Source: Sphaerimonospora sp050942215 (GTDB lineage Bacteria > Actinomycetota > Actinomycetes > Streptosporangiales > Streptosporangiaceae). From it: a DNA stretch of 64,000 nucleotides. The notes under the pieces are model-generated. The model worked only from the letters and a program-made list of their open reading frames with translations, had not been told where the DNA came from and ran no database searches. Both the position numbers and the translations under genes were made by a program. Shown piece after piece: positions 1-7,283 of the stretch (positions are counted from its first letter, which is position 1; each line of letters begins with the position of its first letter). The stretch covers positions 3,224,001 through 3,288,000 of the forward strand of contig NZ_CP192056.1 in assembly GCF_050942215.1 (NCBI RefSeq), given 5' to 3'.

Positions 1-231
1 CACGTGCTGAAGGAGCGGGGCATGCGGGTGCCCGACGACGTCGCGCTCATCGGCTTCGAGGACTCCAAGTTCGCGCTGCACACCGATCCCCCGCTCACCA
101 GCGTGCACCAGCCGACCGAGGCGATGGGCAGGCAGATGGTGCAGCTGCTGATCGCCCGGATCAACGGTGAGCCGCTGGAACAGCCGGTCGTGATCCTCGA
201 CACGCACCTGGTGATCCGCGCCTCCGCCTGA
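1..231 (+). CDS. cebR: LacI-family regulator, C-terminal fragment (CebR/CelR-like)
   Basis: Only the last 76 codons lie in the window; the gene runs off the left edge. The peptide carries the end of a periplasmic-binding-protein-like sensor domain: VPDDVALIGFEDS, then LTSVHQP and the GRQMVQLLIARI helix typical of LacI-family C-termini. The DNA-binding domain is outside the window. The CebR name is inferred from context: the next gene is a GH1 beta-glucosidase, and two copies of the palindrome TGGGAGCGCTCCCA, the known binding site of CebR (Streptomyces) and CelR (Thermobifida), lie in the two following promoters. If right, it represses the cellobiose genes until cello-oligosaccharides bind. 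Family assignment is firm; the specific orthology is moderate. Confidence 0.75.
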   Translation, partial: HVLKERGMRVPDDVALIGFEDSKFALHTDPPLTSVHQPTEAMGRQMVQLLIARINGEPLEQPVVILDTHLVIRASA

Positions 232-523
232 CGGGGCCGCCGTAGGACCGCGGCGCTTCCCACGCGCCGACCGCCCGGCGGCGGAACCCGCGCCAGCCTC
301 GCTTCCCTTCCGGAACGCGAAGGTCCGGCGAGCCCCCTCGGCATACCCGAGCCGCCGATCGCCCGCCACCCGTTCTCCCGCGGGCCTCGGCGAACTCGAT
401 CTCACCGAGTCCGCCGAGGCCCGGGAACCGCGGATCCTCTCCAGAAACCGCCGATCCTCTCCGGGCACGGCGACCCTCTCCGGGAACGGCGGACCAGGGC
501 GGATGCTCGGGCCTCTCCCGGGA

Positions 524-552
524 TTGACAGCCATGACAGAGCCATTTAGGCT
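524..552 (+). promoter_or_regulatory. Promoter of bglC (-35 TTGACA, -10 TAGGCT)
   Basis: TTGACA at 524-529 and TAGGCT at 547-552 are separated by exactly 17 nt, a good vegetative-sigma promoter. The expected transcription start, about 559, falls on the CebR palindrome, so repressor binding would block initiation. The same arrangement recurs upstream of the next sugar gene at 2404-2455. Confidence 0.75.
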
Positions 553-558
553 CCCTCG

Positions 559-572
559 TGGGAGCGCTCCCA
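559..572. promoter_or_regulatory. CebR/CelR operator upstream of bglC
   Basis: TGGGAGCGCTCCCA is a perfect 14-bp palindrome, extended to 18 bp (557-574). It equals the published CebR/CelR box. It lies 7 nt downstream of the -10 element, placing it at the transcription start. Confidence 0.85.
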
Positions 573-678
573 CGTGCGACGAGGCGGCGCCTCGATCAGG
601 AGAGTGCTCCCCCATGACGGCCTGCGCCGCGGCGTTCGAGCGCCCGGAAGAATTTCTAGGTGAGATGGGAATGACGCG

Positions 679-2001
679 ATGAACTCTCCGGCGCGATTTC
701 CGGACGGATTCGTCTGGGGAGCCGCCACCGCGGCCTACCAGATCGAGGGTGCCACGACCGAGGACGGACGGGGGGCATCGGTCTGGGACACCTTCTCGGC
801 CACGCCCGGCAACGTCCGCGACGGCGACACCGGGGAACCGGCGGCCGACCACTACCACCGCTACCGCGAGGATCTCGATCTGATCGCGGAGCTCGGCCTC
901 GGCAGCTACCGGTTCTCGATCGCCTGGCCGCGGATCCAGCCCACGGGCACGGGCCGGCCGAACCAGAAGGGCCTCGACTTCTACCGGCGTCTGGTGGACG
1001 GCCTGGCCGAGCGCGGCGTCAGCCCGATGGCGACGCTGTTCCACTGGGATCTCCCCCAGGAGCTGCAGGACCGGGGCGGCTGGGAGAACCGGGACACCGC
1101 CGCCCGGTTCGCCGACTACGCCGAGATCGTGTACGACGCCCTGGACATCGGCGACTGGCTCACGATCAACGAGCCCAAGACGATCGTGCAGAGCGGCTAC
1201 CAGTTCGGCGACCACGCACCGGGGGTCAGCGACGACGCCCGCGCTTTCGTCGCCTGCCACCACCTGCTGCTCGCCCACGGCCTCGCCGCACAGGTGCTGC
1301 ACGACCGGCACCCCGGGCGGCGGATCGGCCCGGCGCTGAACCTGCATCCCACCTATCCGGCCGACGACACGCCGGAGGCGGCGCGGGCGGCCCGGCACGC
1401 CGACGGGCTGGAGAACCGGCTCTACCTCGACCCGATCTTCAAGGGCCACTACCCGGAGGACACGCTGCGGTGGATCTCCGAGCGTGGCCCGATGCGCGAC
1501 CACATCCTGGAGGGCGATCTCGCGACCATCAGTACACCCATCGACCTGCTCGGCGTGCAGTACTACACGCCGCACTTCGTCGACGGCGCGGGCGAGCGGG
1601 TCTTCAAGCACCCCACGGCGCAGGCCGAGTGGCTGGAGATCTATCCCGAGGGCCTGTACGACATCGTGACCCGGCTCACGCGGGACTATCCGCGGGTGCC
1701 GCTGGTCATCACCGAGAACGGGCTGTCGACCCTCGACGGACCGGGCCCCGACGGCCGGGTACGCGACGAGGGGCGCATCGCCTTCCTGCGGGACCACCTC
1801 GCGGCGCTGTACCGCGCCCTGGAGGAGGGCGCCCGGGTCGAGGGCTACCACGTCTGGTCGCTGCTCGACAATTTCGAGTGGGCCCAGGGATACAGCCAGC
1901 GTTTCGGCATCGTCTACGTGGACTACGCGACCCAGAAGCGGATCCCCAAGGACAGCGCGCTCTGGTACAGCGACGTCGTGAAGACCGGCGAACTCCGTTA
2001 G
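679..2001 (+). CDS. bglC: GH1 family beta-glucosidase
   Basis: A 440-residue cytoplasmic glycoside hydrolase family 1 enzyme of normal length, expected to cleave cellobiose and short cello-oligosaccharides to glucose. The N-terminal signature FVWGAATAAYQIEG, the acid/base motif TINEPK with Glu165 and the nucleophile motif ITENG with Glu346 are all present, with a retaining double-displacement mechanism known for the family. No signal peptide is seen. Start ATG 679 has GGGA at 667-670; the ATG at 671 opens only three codons. Control by the CebR box just upstream fits a cellobiose-inducible gene. The transporter genes usually linked to it (cebEFG) are not in the window. Confidence 0.93.
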   Translation: MNSPARFPDGFVWGAATAAYQIEGATTEDGRGASVWDTFSATPGNVRDGDTGEPAADHYHRYREDLDLIAELGLGSYRFSIAWPRIQPTGTGRPNQKGLDFYRRLVDGLAERGVSPMATLFHWDLPQELQDRGGWENRDTAARFADYAEIVYDALDIGDWLTINEPKTIVQSGYQFGDHAPGVSDDARAFVACHHLLLAHGLAAQVLHDRHPGRRIGPALNLHPTYPADDTPEAARAARHADGLENRLYLDPIFKGHYPEDTLRWISERGPMRDHILEGDLATISTPIDLLGVQYYTPHFVDGAGERVFKHPTAQAEWLEIYPEGLYDIVTRLTRDYPRVPLVITENGLSTLDGPGPDGRVRDEGRIAFLRDHLAALYRALEEGARVEGYHVWSLLDNFEWAQGYSQRFGIVYVDYATQKRIPKDSALWYSDVVKTGELR

Positions 2002-2034
2002 GTCGTCTCCGACGGTGGCGCCACCACCCCTGCC

Positions 2035-2269
2035 GTGATCTTGTAGTTACTGGCATACTCAACCGCCGACCTGCTGCTTCCCGTTTCGTGATCTTGCAGA
2101 AACTCGCACCGATCGGCCCCGACCAGGGCGGACAGCCTCACTGATCTTGCAGTGCAAGATCACGTACGGCGAAGCCCCTGGCAGGCCGCCCGGACGAGGA
2201 ATTTCTGCAAGATCACGCACGGCGGAGCCGCAGGTGGAGCACTGAGCCTGCGAGTAACTGCAAGATCAC
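2035..2269. repeat. Palindromic array A of 53-bp GTGATCTTGC units
   Basis: Two direct 53-bp units (2035-2087, 2088-2140) are followed by a central palindrome (2142-2162, TGATCTTGCA, one base, TGCAAGATCA) and then two 53-bp units in inverse orientation (2164-2216, 2217-2269). Each unit starts GTGATCTTG and has a CTCGCA-like block at unit positions 16-21 and a GACCTGC/GACCAGG-like block near 33-40; the rest differs. Arrays B, C and D have the same plan. Possible roles are a bidirectional terminator or a protein-binding array; neither is proved. Confidence 0.85.
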
Positions 2270-2403
2270 GGCTAGGGGTGGTTGGGGGTGAAATTTTCAT
2301 TTTTGTGGGTGCGGGGACCTGTCGATGAGGTTCGTTACCCGTCCCCCTTGATTACGAGGATTTAGCCGCTCACGAGGCACCTAGCCGCAATTCCGGGAAT
2401 TAG

Positions 2404-2432
2404 TTGACCGTCCAGCCGTAAGGCGTTAACTT
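2404..2432 (+). promoter_or_regulatory. Promoter of the epimerase-kinase pair (-35 TTGACC, -10 TAACTT)
   Basis: TTGACC at 2404-2409 and TAACTT at 2427-2432 are 17 nt apart, repeating the bglC promoter layout. The CebR box starts 10 nt after the -10 element. The resulting leader would be about 115 nt. Confidence 0.6.
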
Positions 2433-2441
2433 GGCGTGTCG

Positions 2442-2455
2442 TGGGAGCGCTCCCA
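2442..2455. promoter_or_regulatory. Second CebR/CelR operator
   Basis: A second perfect copy of TGGGAGCGCTCCCA (flanks extend the palindrome to 2441-2456). It puts the aldose epimerase and the kinase under the same cellobiose regulator as bglC. Confidence 0.85.
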
Positions 2456-2491
2456 CAGCATGGTCCCCGCCTTGGATCTATGGCGGAGAGC

Positions 2492-2505
2492 TGGACTAAA
2501 GTCCC
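2492..2505. promoter_or_regulatory. DosR/DevR-like palindrome TGGACTAAAGTCCC
   Basis: GGACTAAAGTCC is a perfect inverted repeat around AA and matches 13 of 14 positions of the DosR/DevR core GGGACTWWAGTCCC. It lies about 50 bp before the epimerase start, downstream of the predicted transcription start. It could link these genes to hypoxia or redox control, or be chance. Confidence 0.4.
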
Positions 2506-2554
2506 GTGCGTACTTGACCTGATTCATGACGTCTGTCAGTGAGAGGACTCCCCT

Positions 2555-3442
2555 GTGCCCGATCACACCATCCTCGGCGGCGGTTACCACGCCACGATCA
2601 GCGAGCGGGGCGGAGCCCTGCGCGGGCTGCGCCACGGCAGCCGCGATCTGGTGACGAGCTGGCCGTCGGACGGCCCGATCCCCTACTACAGCGGCACCGT
2701 GCTCGCGCCGTGGCCGAACCGGGTCGTCGGCGGCACCTACGTCTTCGGCGGCCGCCGCCACGTCCTGCCGGTGAACGAGCCCGATCTGGGCCACGCGCTG
2801 CACGGCCTGGTCGCCGACCGGGTATGGGAGTGCGCAGAGGTGTTCTCGGCCGAGGACGACCACGGCTTCGTACGGCTGACGCACATGATCGAGCCGGCCC
2901 CGGGCTACCCTTTCAAGATCGCGCTGGAGGTGCGGCACTCCGTCGCGGCCGACGGTCTCACCACGACGCTCACGGCGCAGAACGTGGGCGACGGCCCCGC
3001 GCCGTACGGCTGCGCCCCGCACCCCTGGCTGCTGGCCGGCCCCGACGTGCGGGAGTACGAGCTGGAGCTGCCGATCGAGCGCGTGCTGGTCACCGACGAG
3101 TCGCTCGCCCCGGTGACGCTGAAGGACGTGTCCGGGACGCCGTACGACTTCAGGGCGCCGCGTGCGCTCGGGGACACCGCGATCGACAACGCCTTCACGT
3201 CGATCGGCGCCGGCCGTGCGCGGGTGCGCGGCCCCGAGGGCGGCGTGGAGATCACCTGGGATCCCGCCGTGATGCCGTGGGTCCAGATCTGCACCGGAAC
3301 CTACCTCGACCACCGGGGGCTGGCCGTGGAACCGATGACGTGCCCGCCGGACGCGTTCAACTCCGAGGCCGATCTGGTCGTGCTCAACCCGGGCGACAAG
3401 CACGAGGCCTCCTGGACCATCGCCGTCTTCGACGACAACTGA
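2555..3442 (+). CDS. Aldose 1-epimerase family protein (mutarotase)
   Basis: A 295-residue galactose-mutarotase-fold protein that should interconvert alpha and beta anomers of a hexose, probably glucose released by the neighbouring beta-glucosidase. The substrate-arginine motif LAPWPNRV, the histidine motif GHALHG (His80, His83) and the catalytic glutamate motif AVEPMTCPPDAFN (Glu259) are all present. Start GTG 2555 has GAGAGGA at 2540-2546. It is followed after 39 bp by a kinase gene and both are probably one transcript under the CebR box. The actual sugar and whether it acts on phosphosugars (YeaD-like) cannot be told from sequence. Confidence 0.85.
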   Translation: MPDHTILGGGYHATISERGGALRGLRHGSRDLVTSWPSDGPIPYYSGTVLAPWPNRVVGGTYVFGGRRHVLPVNEPDLGHALHGLVADRVWECAEVFSAEDDHGFVRLTHMIEPAPGYPFKIALEVRHSVAADGLTTTLTAQNVGDGPAPYGCAPHPWLLAGPDVREYELELPIERVLVTDESLAPVTLKDVSGTPYDFRAPRALGDTAIDNAFTSIGAGRARVRGPEGGVEITWDPAVMPWVQICTGTYLDHRGLAVEPMTCPPDAFNSEADLVVLNPGDKHEASWTIAVFDDN

Positions 3443-3481
3443 TTCCTCCGAACCCCACTCCGAGGCACGGGACACCGAACA

Positions 3482-4489
3482 ATGCAGAGCAGGACGAAAA
3501 GGCCGTTGTCCACTGACGAGCTCAAGGCGCTCGTCCGCGACGGGCTGGGCGCCGACGTGGTGTCGGTCACGGAACCGGCCGGCGGCTTGGCCAACGCGGT
3601 GTGGCGGCTCGGTCTCGACGACGGACGGCAGGTCGTGCTCAAGGCCGGGTCGCCGCCCGGGATACGCCTGCTGACCTACGAGCGACACCTGCTGCGCACC
3701 GAGGCCATGGTCTATCACCTGGTCGCCGGGAGGGGACTGCCGATGCCGGCCCTGCTGCACGCCGGGTTCGACGATCCGGCGCTCGGCGGCGGCGACTACC
3801 TCATCCTGTCCGCGCTGAACGGGACGCCCTGGAACCAGGTCTCGCTCACCCCCGAGGAGGAGGGCGCGCTGCGGTTCGAGCTGGGCCGCCATCTCGCCCG
3901 CCTCCACGAGGTGTCCGGCACGGGCGTTTTCGGTTATCCGTACGCCGGCCTGACCGGTCACACCTGGCGGGACGCCTTCCTCGTCATGATGGGCGCGCTG
4001 CTGGACGACGCGGTCCACTTCGACACACCGCTGCCCGCGACGATCGTGGAGATCGCCGGTCTGGTCCACACGAACTCCGACGTCCTCGACGAGGTCGTCA
4101 CGCCGTCGCTGGTCCATTTCGACGTGTGGCCGGGCAACGTGTTCCTGACCGAGGACAGGCGGGTGGAGGGTCTGATCGACCACGAGCGGGCCTTCTGGGG
4201 CGACCCGCTGGCCGACTTCATCACTCCCACGATCTTCGGCGAGCTGCGCGAGGGCGATCCGCTGCTGGCGGGCTACCGCGAGGCCGGCGGCGAGGTCGCC
4301 CTGACCCCGCAGGCGCGGACCCGGCTCGCCCTCTACCGGGTCTACCTCTATCTGATCCACCTGGTGGAGCAGGGGCCCCGGCAGTATCCAGAGGAGCACT
4401 TCGGCACGATCCGCGACCTCGCCACCCGCTCGCTGGCCGGCTCCCTGGAGGTCCTGCGCGCCCGCCGCATCGCCGGCGTCAGCGTCTGA
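3482..4489 (+). CDS. APH-fold small-molecule kinase (phosphotransferase family)
   Basis: A 335-residue protein with the aminoglycoside phosphotransferase/choline kinase fold. The catalytic loop reads HFDVWPGN (His212 to Asn219, Asp214 the base) and the metal-binding motif reads IDHERAFWGDPLADF (Asp233). The N-terminal lobe has the VVLKAG lysine strand. Such genes are often mis-annotated as resistance genes. Here the setting inside a CebR-controlled operon with a beta-glucosidase and mutarotase suggests a sugar or amino-sugar kinase; fructosamine kinases share this fold. The substrate is unknown. Confidence 0.8.
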   Translation: MQSRTKRPLSTDELKALVRDGLGADVVSVTEPAGGLANAVWRLGLDDGRQVVLKAGSPPGIRLLTYERHLLRTEAMVYHLVAGRGLPMPALLHAGFDDPALGGGDYLILSALNGTPWNQVSLTPEEEGALRFELGRHLARLHEVSGTGVFGYPYAGLTGHTWRDAFLVMMGALLDDAVHFDTPLPATIVEIAGLVHTNSDVLDEVVTPSLVHFDVWPGNVFLTEDRRVEGLIDHERAFWGDPLADFITPTIFGELREGDPLLAGYREAGGEVALTPQARTRLALYRVYLYLIHLVEQGPRQYPEEHFGTIRDLATRSLAGSLEVLRARRIAGVSV

Positions 4490-4548
4490 ATCCAGCCACC
4501 TCCAGGGAAAGGATTCCGTTCGGGTATCGCCGCTCGCAGATGCGTTAT

Positions 4549-4564
4549 GCGATGATTTCATCGG
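4549..4564. promoter_or_regulatory. Short inverted repeat before the FAD monooxygenase
   Basis: CGATGA TT TCATCG (4550-4563) is a 6-bp perfect inverted repeat with a 2-base centre, ending 11 nt before the start codon. It sits where an operator would be and could be bound by an unlinked regulator. Weak evidence. Confidence 0.3.
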
Positions 4565-4574
4565 GTGATGAATT

Positions 4575-5819
4575 ATGCGTACGACATGCGTGATCGCGGG
4601 CGGCGGCCCGGCGGGGGCGATGCTCGCGCTGCTGCTGGCCCGCGCCGGGGTCGACGTCACTCTGCTGGAGAAGCACGGCGACTTCCTGCGCGACTTCCGC
4701 GGCGACACGATCCACCCCTCGACCCTCCAGGTGCTCGACGAGATCGGGCTGGCCGAGGCGTTCCACCGGCTGCCGCACCGCAAGGCGTACCGCATGGCCA
4801 TCGAGGCCGACGAGGCGCGGGTCCCGATCGCCGACCTGCGCGCGCTGCACGGCAGGTACCGCTACATCGCGTTCGTCCCGCAGTGGGACTTCCTCAACCT
4901 GATCACCGCGGAGGCCGCCCGATATCCCGGCTTCCGGCTGCTCATGCACTCCCGGGTGACCGGCCTGATCGTCGAGGACGGCGCCGTCCGGGGCGTGCGG
5001 TACCGGGACGAGAGCGGCGAGCGAGAGGGCACGGATCGCGAGATCAGGGCCGTGCTCACGGTGGGCGCGGACGGGCGCGGCTCGGACGTGCGGCGGGCCG
5101 CCGGGCTGCGGCCGAAGGAGTTCGGCGCGCCGATGGACGTGGTCTGGTTCCGCATCCACCGCGAGCCCGGCGATCCCCTGCAGCCGTTCCTGCGGGCGTC
5201 GGCCGGGCACCTCATGGTGGCGATCAACCGGGAGACCTATTGGCAGCTGGCCTACGTCATCCCCAAGGGCGGCTACGAGGAGCTCAAGGCGCGGGGTGTG
5301 GCTGAGCTGCGCCGGACGATCGCCCGGCTGCTGCCGTACCTGGCGGACCGGGTCGGCGAGCTGCGGGACTTCGACGACGCCGGGTTCCTGCGCGTGGCGG
5401 TCGACCGGCTCACCCGCTGGCACCGCCCCGGCCTGCTGCTGATCGGGGACGCCGCGCACGCCATGTCGCCCGTCTTCGGCGTCGGCATCAACCTCGCGGT
5501 GCAGGACGCCGTGGCCGCCGCCAACATCGTCGGGCCCGCCCTGCTGCGCGGCGAGGCCCCCGAGGCGCTGCTGGCCCGGGTGCGGCGCCGCCGGGCCCTG
5601 CCCACCGTGGTCACCCAGACCGCCCAGCGGGTGGTCCAGCGCCTGCTGATCCGCCCGGCGCTGACCCGGCCAGGGCGGCCGGCGCTGCCGCCCGACCTCA
5701 CCCGGCTGCCCGTGATCAGGGGCCTCGTCCGGCGCTTCATCGGTCACGGCGTGCTCCCCGAGCACGTACGCCTGCCGGAGCGCGTACGTCTCCAGGCTCG
5801 GCAACGAAGATCTCACTAA
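4575..5819 (+). CDS. FAD-dependent monooxygenase (PHBH/UbiH type)
   Basis: A 414-residue flavoprotein of the aromatic-ring hydroxylase class. The N-terminal dinucleotide-binding motif IAGGGPAGAMLALLLARAG (about residues 6-24) is followed by an acidic VTLLEKH strand end. A conserved DG motif stands near residue 170 (GADGRGSDVRRAAGL), and the FAD-ribityl motif GDAAHAMSPVFGVGINLAVQD near 292. The tail after about residue 370 is Arg-rich. It should use NAD(P)H and O2 to hydroxylate an aromatic or isoprenoid substrate. No pathway partners flank it: a kinase lies upstream and DAHP synthase downstream, so the substrate is unknown. An SD-like GGGTGATG precedes ATG 4575. Confidence 0.85.
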   Translation: MRTTCVIAGGGPAGAMLALLLARAGVDVTLLEKHGDFLRDFRGDTIHPSTLQVLDEIGLAEAFHRLPHRKAYRMAIEADEARVPIADLRALHGRYRYIAFVPQWDFLNLITAEAARYPGFRLLMHSRVTGLIVEDGAVRGVRYRDESGEREGTDREIRAVLTVGADGRGSDVRRAAGLRPKEFGAPMDVVWFRIHREPGDPLQPFLRASAGHLMVAINRETYWQLAYVIPKGGYEELKARGVAELRRTIARLLPYLADRVGELRDFDDAGFLRVAVDRLTRWHRPGLLLIGDAAHAMSPVFGVGINLAVQDAVAAANIVGPALLRGEAPEALLARVRRRRALPTVVTQTAQRVVQRLLIRPALTRPGRPALPPDLTRLPVIRGLVRRFIGHGVLPEHVRLPERVRLQARQRRSH

Positions 5820-5821
5820 TT

Positions 5822-5846
5822 GGACGGATGGCGGCCACATCCGTCC
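5822..5846 (+). terminator. Hairpin after the FAD monooxygenase
   Basis: GGACGGATG (5822-5830) pairs perfectly with CATCCGTCC (5838-5846) across a 7-nt loop, starting 2 nt after the stop codon. There is no U-run, as is usual for actinomycete hairpin terminators. Confidence 0.65.
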
Positions 5847-5868
5847 CGGTGCAATAACCTTGTGTGCC

Positions 5869-7206
5869 GTGAGCGCTAGCAGCAACCTCGACACGTGGCG
5901 TGAACTGCCCGCCGCGCAGCAGCCCGACTGGCCCGACCGCGGCGAGCTCGACAGAGTCGTCCGCGAGCTGACCGAGCTGCCCCCGCTGGTGTTCGCCGGC
6001 GAGTGCGACAAGCTCAAGGCCGAGATGGCGGCCGTCGCGCGGGGCGAGGCATTCGTGCTGCAGGGCGGTGACTGCGCCGAGACCTTCGCCGGCGCCACGG
6101 CCGAGAACGTGCGCAACAAGCTCAAGACGTTGCTACAGATGGCGATCGTGCTCACCTACGCGGGCCGCGTACCGGTCGTGAAGATCGGCCGGCTGGCGGG
6201 TCAGTTCGCCAAGCCGCGGTCCAAGTCCACCGAGGTGCGCGACGGCGTCGAGCTGCCGGCCTACCGCGGGGACATGGTCAACGGCTTCGACTTCACCGCC
6301 GAGGCGCGCCGCCCCGACCCCGGCCGCCTGCTTCGGGCCTACCACTCCTCCGCGGCCACGCTCAACCTCGCCCGGGCATTCACCAAGGGCGGCTACGCGG
6401 ACCTGCGGCAGGTGCACGCCTGGAACCAGGACTTCGTGGCCGGGTCCCCCGCCGGACGGCGCTACGACCAGCTCGCCAGGGAGATCGACCAGGCGCTCGC
6501 GTTCATGCGGGCCTGTGGCGCCGAGCCCGAGGAGTTCCAGACGGTCGAGTTCTACTCCTCGCACGAGGCGCTGATCCTCGACTACGACCGGGCTCTCACC
6601 CGGATCGACTCCCGTACGGGCCTGCCGTACGACGTGTCGGGGCACATGGTGTGGATCGGCGAGCGCACCCGCCAGCTCGACGGCGCGCACGTCGAGTTCT
6701 TCAGCAAGATCCGCAACCCGATCGGCGTGAAGCTGGGCCCGACGACCACCCCCGAGGACGCGATCGCGCTCATCGAGAGGCTGAACCCGGACAACGAGGC
6801 GGGCCGGCTCACGTTCATCAGCCGCATGGGCGCCGGCCGGGTCAGGGACGCGCTGCCCACGCTGGTGGAGAAGGTCAGGGCGAGCGGCGCCACCGTCGCC
6901 TGGGTCTGCGACCCCATGCACGGCAACACGTTCGAGGCCCCGAGCGGGCACAAGACGCGGCGCCTGGACGACGTGCTCGACGAGGTGGCCGGGTTCTTCG
7001 AGGTGCACCACGCGCTGGGCACCCACCCCGGCGGCATCCACATCGAGTTCACCGGCGACGACGTGACCGAGTGCGTCGGCGGCGGGCACGGCATAGTCGA
7101 GGAGGACCTGTCGCTGCGCTACGAGACCGCCTGCGACCCGCGGCTCAACCGCAGCCAGTCCCTCGACCTCGCCTTCCAGGTGGCCGAGCTCTACCGCTCG
7201 GCCTGA
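5869..7206 (+). CDS. aroG: 3-deoxy-7-phosphoheptulonate (DAHP) synthase, class II
   Basis: First enzyme of the shikimate pathway, condensing phosphoenolpyruvate and erythrose-4-phosphate. The 445-residue length and the motifs QGGDCAETFA (metal-binding Cys), KIGRLAGQFAKPRS, DFTAEARRPDPGRL, SRMGAGRVRD, CDPMHGNT and THPGGIHIE mark the plant/actinobacterial class II (type II) enzyme, as in Mycobacterium AroG. The start is placed at GTG 5869 (VSASSNLDTW); an in-frame TTG at 5860 is possible. AATAAC at 5852-5857 could be the -10, giving a very short or absent leader. It is transcribed alone, between two hairpins. Confidence 0.95.
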   Translation: MSASSNLDTWRELPAAQQPDWPDRGELDRVVRELTELPPLVFAGECDKLKAEMAAVARGEAFVLQGGDCAETFAGATAENVRNKLKTLLQMAIVLTYAGRVPVVKIGRLAGQFAKPRSKSTEVRDGVELPAYRGDMVNGFDFTAEARRPDPGRLLRAYHSSAATLNLARAFTKGGYADLRQVHAWNQDFVAGSPAGRRYDQLAREIDQALAFMRACGAEPEEFQTVEFYSSHEALILDYDRALTRIDSRTGLPYDVSGHMVWIGERTRQLDGAHVEFFSKIRNPIGVKLGPTTTPEDAIALIERLNPDNEAGRLTFISRMGAGRVRDALPTLVEKVRASGATVAWVCDPMHGNTFEAPSGHKTRRLDDVLDEVAGFFEVHHALGTHPGGIHIEFTGDDVTECVGGGHGIVEEDLSLRYETACDPRLNRSQSLDLAFQVAELYRSA

Positions 7207-7230
7207 CATCCCGTCCACCGTGCCCGGCCG

Positions 7231-7280
7231 GCTCGCGCCGGCGAGCGGGCGCGCGGGCGGGGCTCCCGGCCGACGGAGCC
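7231..7280. terminator. Paired hairpins between aroG and the GntR gene
   Basis: GCTCGC/GCGAGC (7231-7246) and GGCTCC/GGAGCC (7261-7280) form two consecutive stem-loops between convergent genes. They probably terminate in both directions. Confidence 0.45.
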
Positions 7281-7283
7281 GCG

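Larger units (their letters stand above)
232..678. other. Intergenic region between regulator and bglC
   Basis: No gene is seen in these 447 bases. The first 290 are GC-rich with a repeated motif around 434-490 (ccgatcctctccgg variants) and no obvious function. The last 160 hold a clear promoter and the CebR operator described separately, then a 5' leader of about 120 nt to the bglC start. Confidence 0.6.
2002..2554. other. Intergenic region with palindromic array and second CebR promoter
   Basis: This 553-bp gap holds palindromic array A (2035-2269), an AT-rich stretch around 2287-2310 (tgaaattttca plus a T-run), a promoter with CebR box (2404-2455) and a DosR-like palindrome (2492-2505). 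No coding sequence is supported. Confidence 0.7.

Noticed and set aside
2426..4801. A 791-residue open frame antisense to the epimerase and kinase genes
   Set aside because: It opposes two genes with clear motifs, has no domain, and its composition is that of a GC-rich shadow frame.
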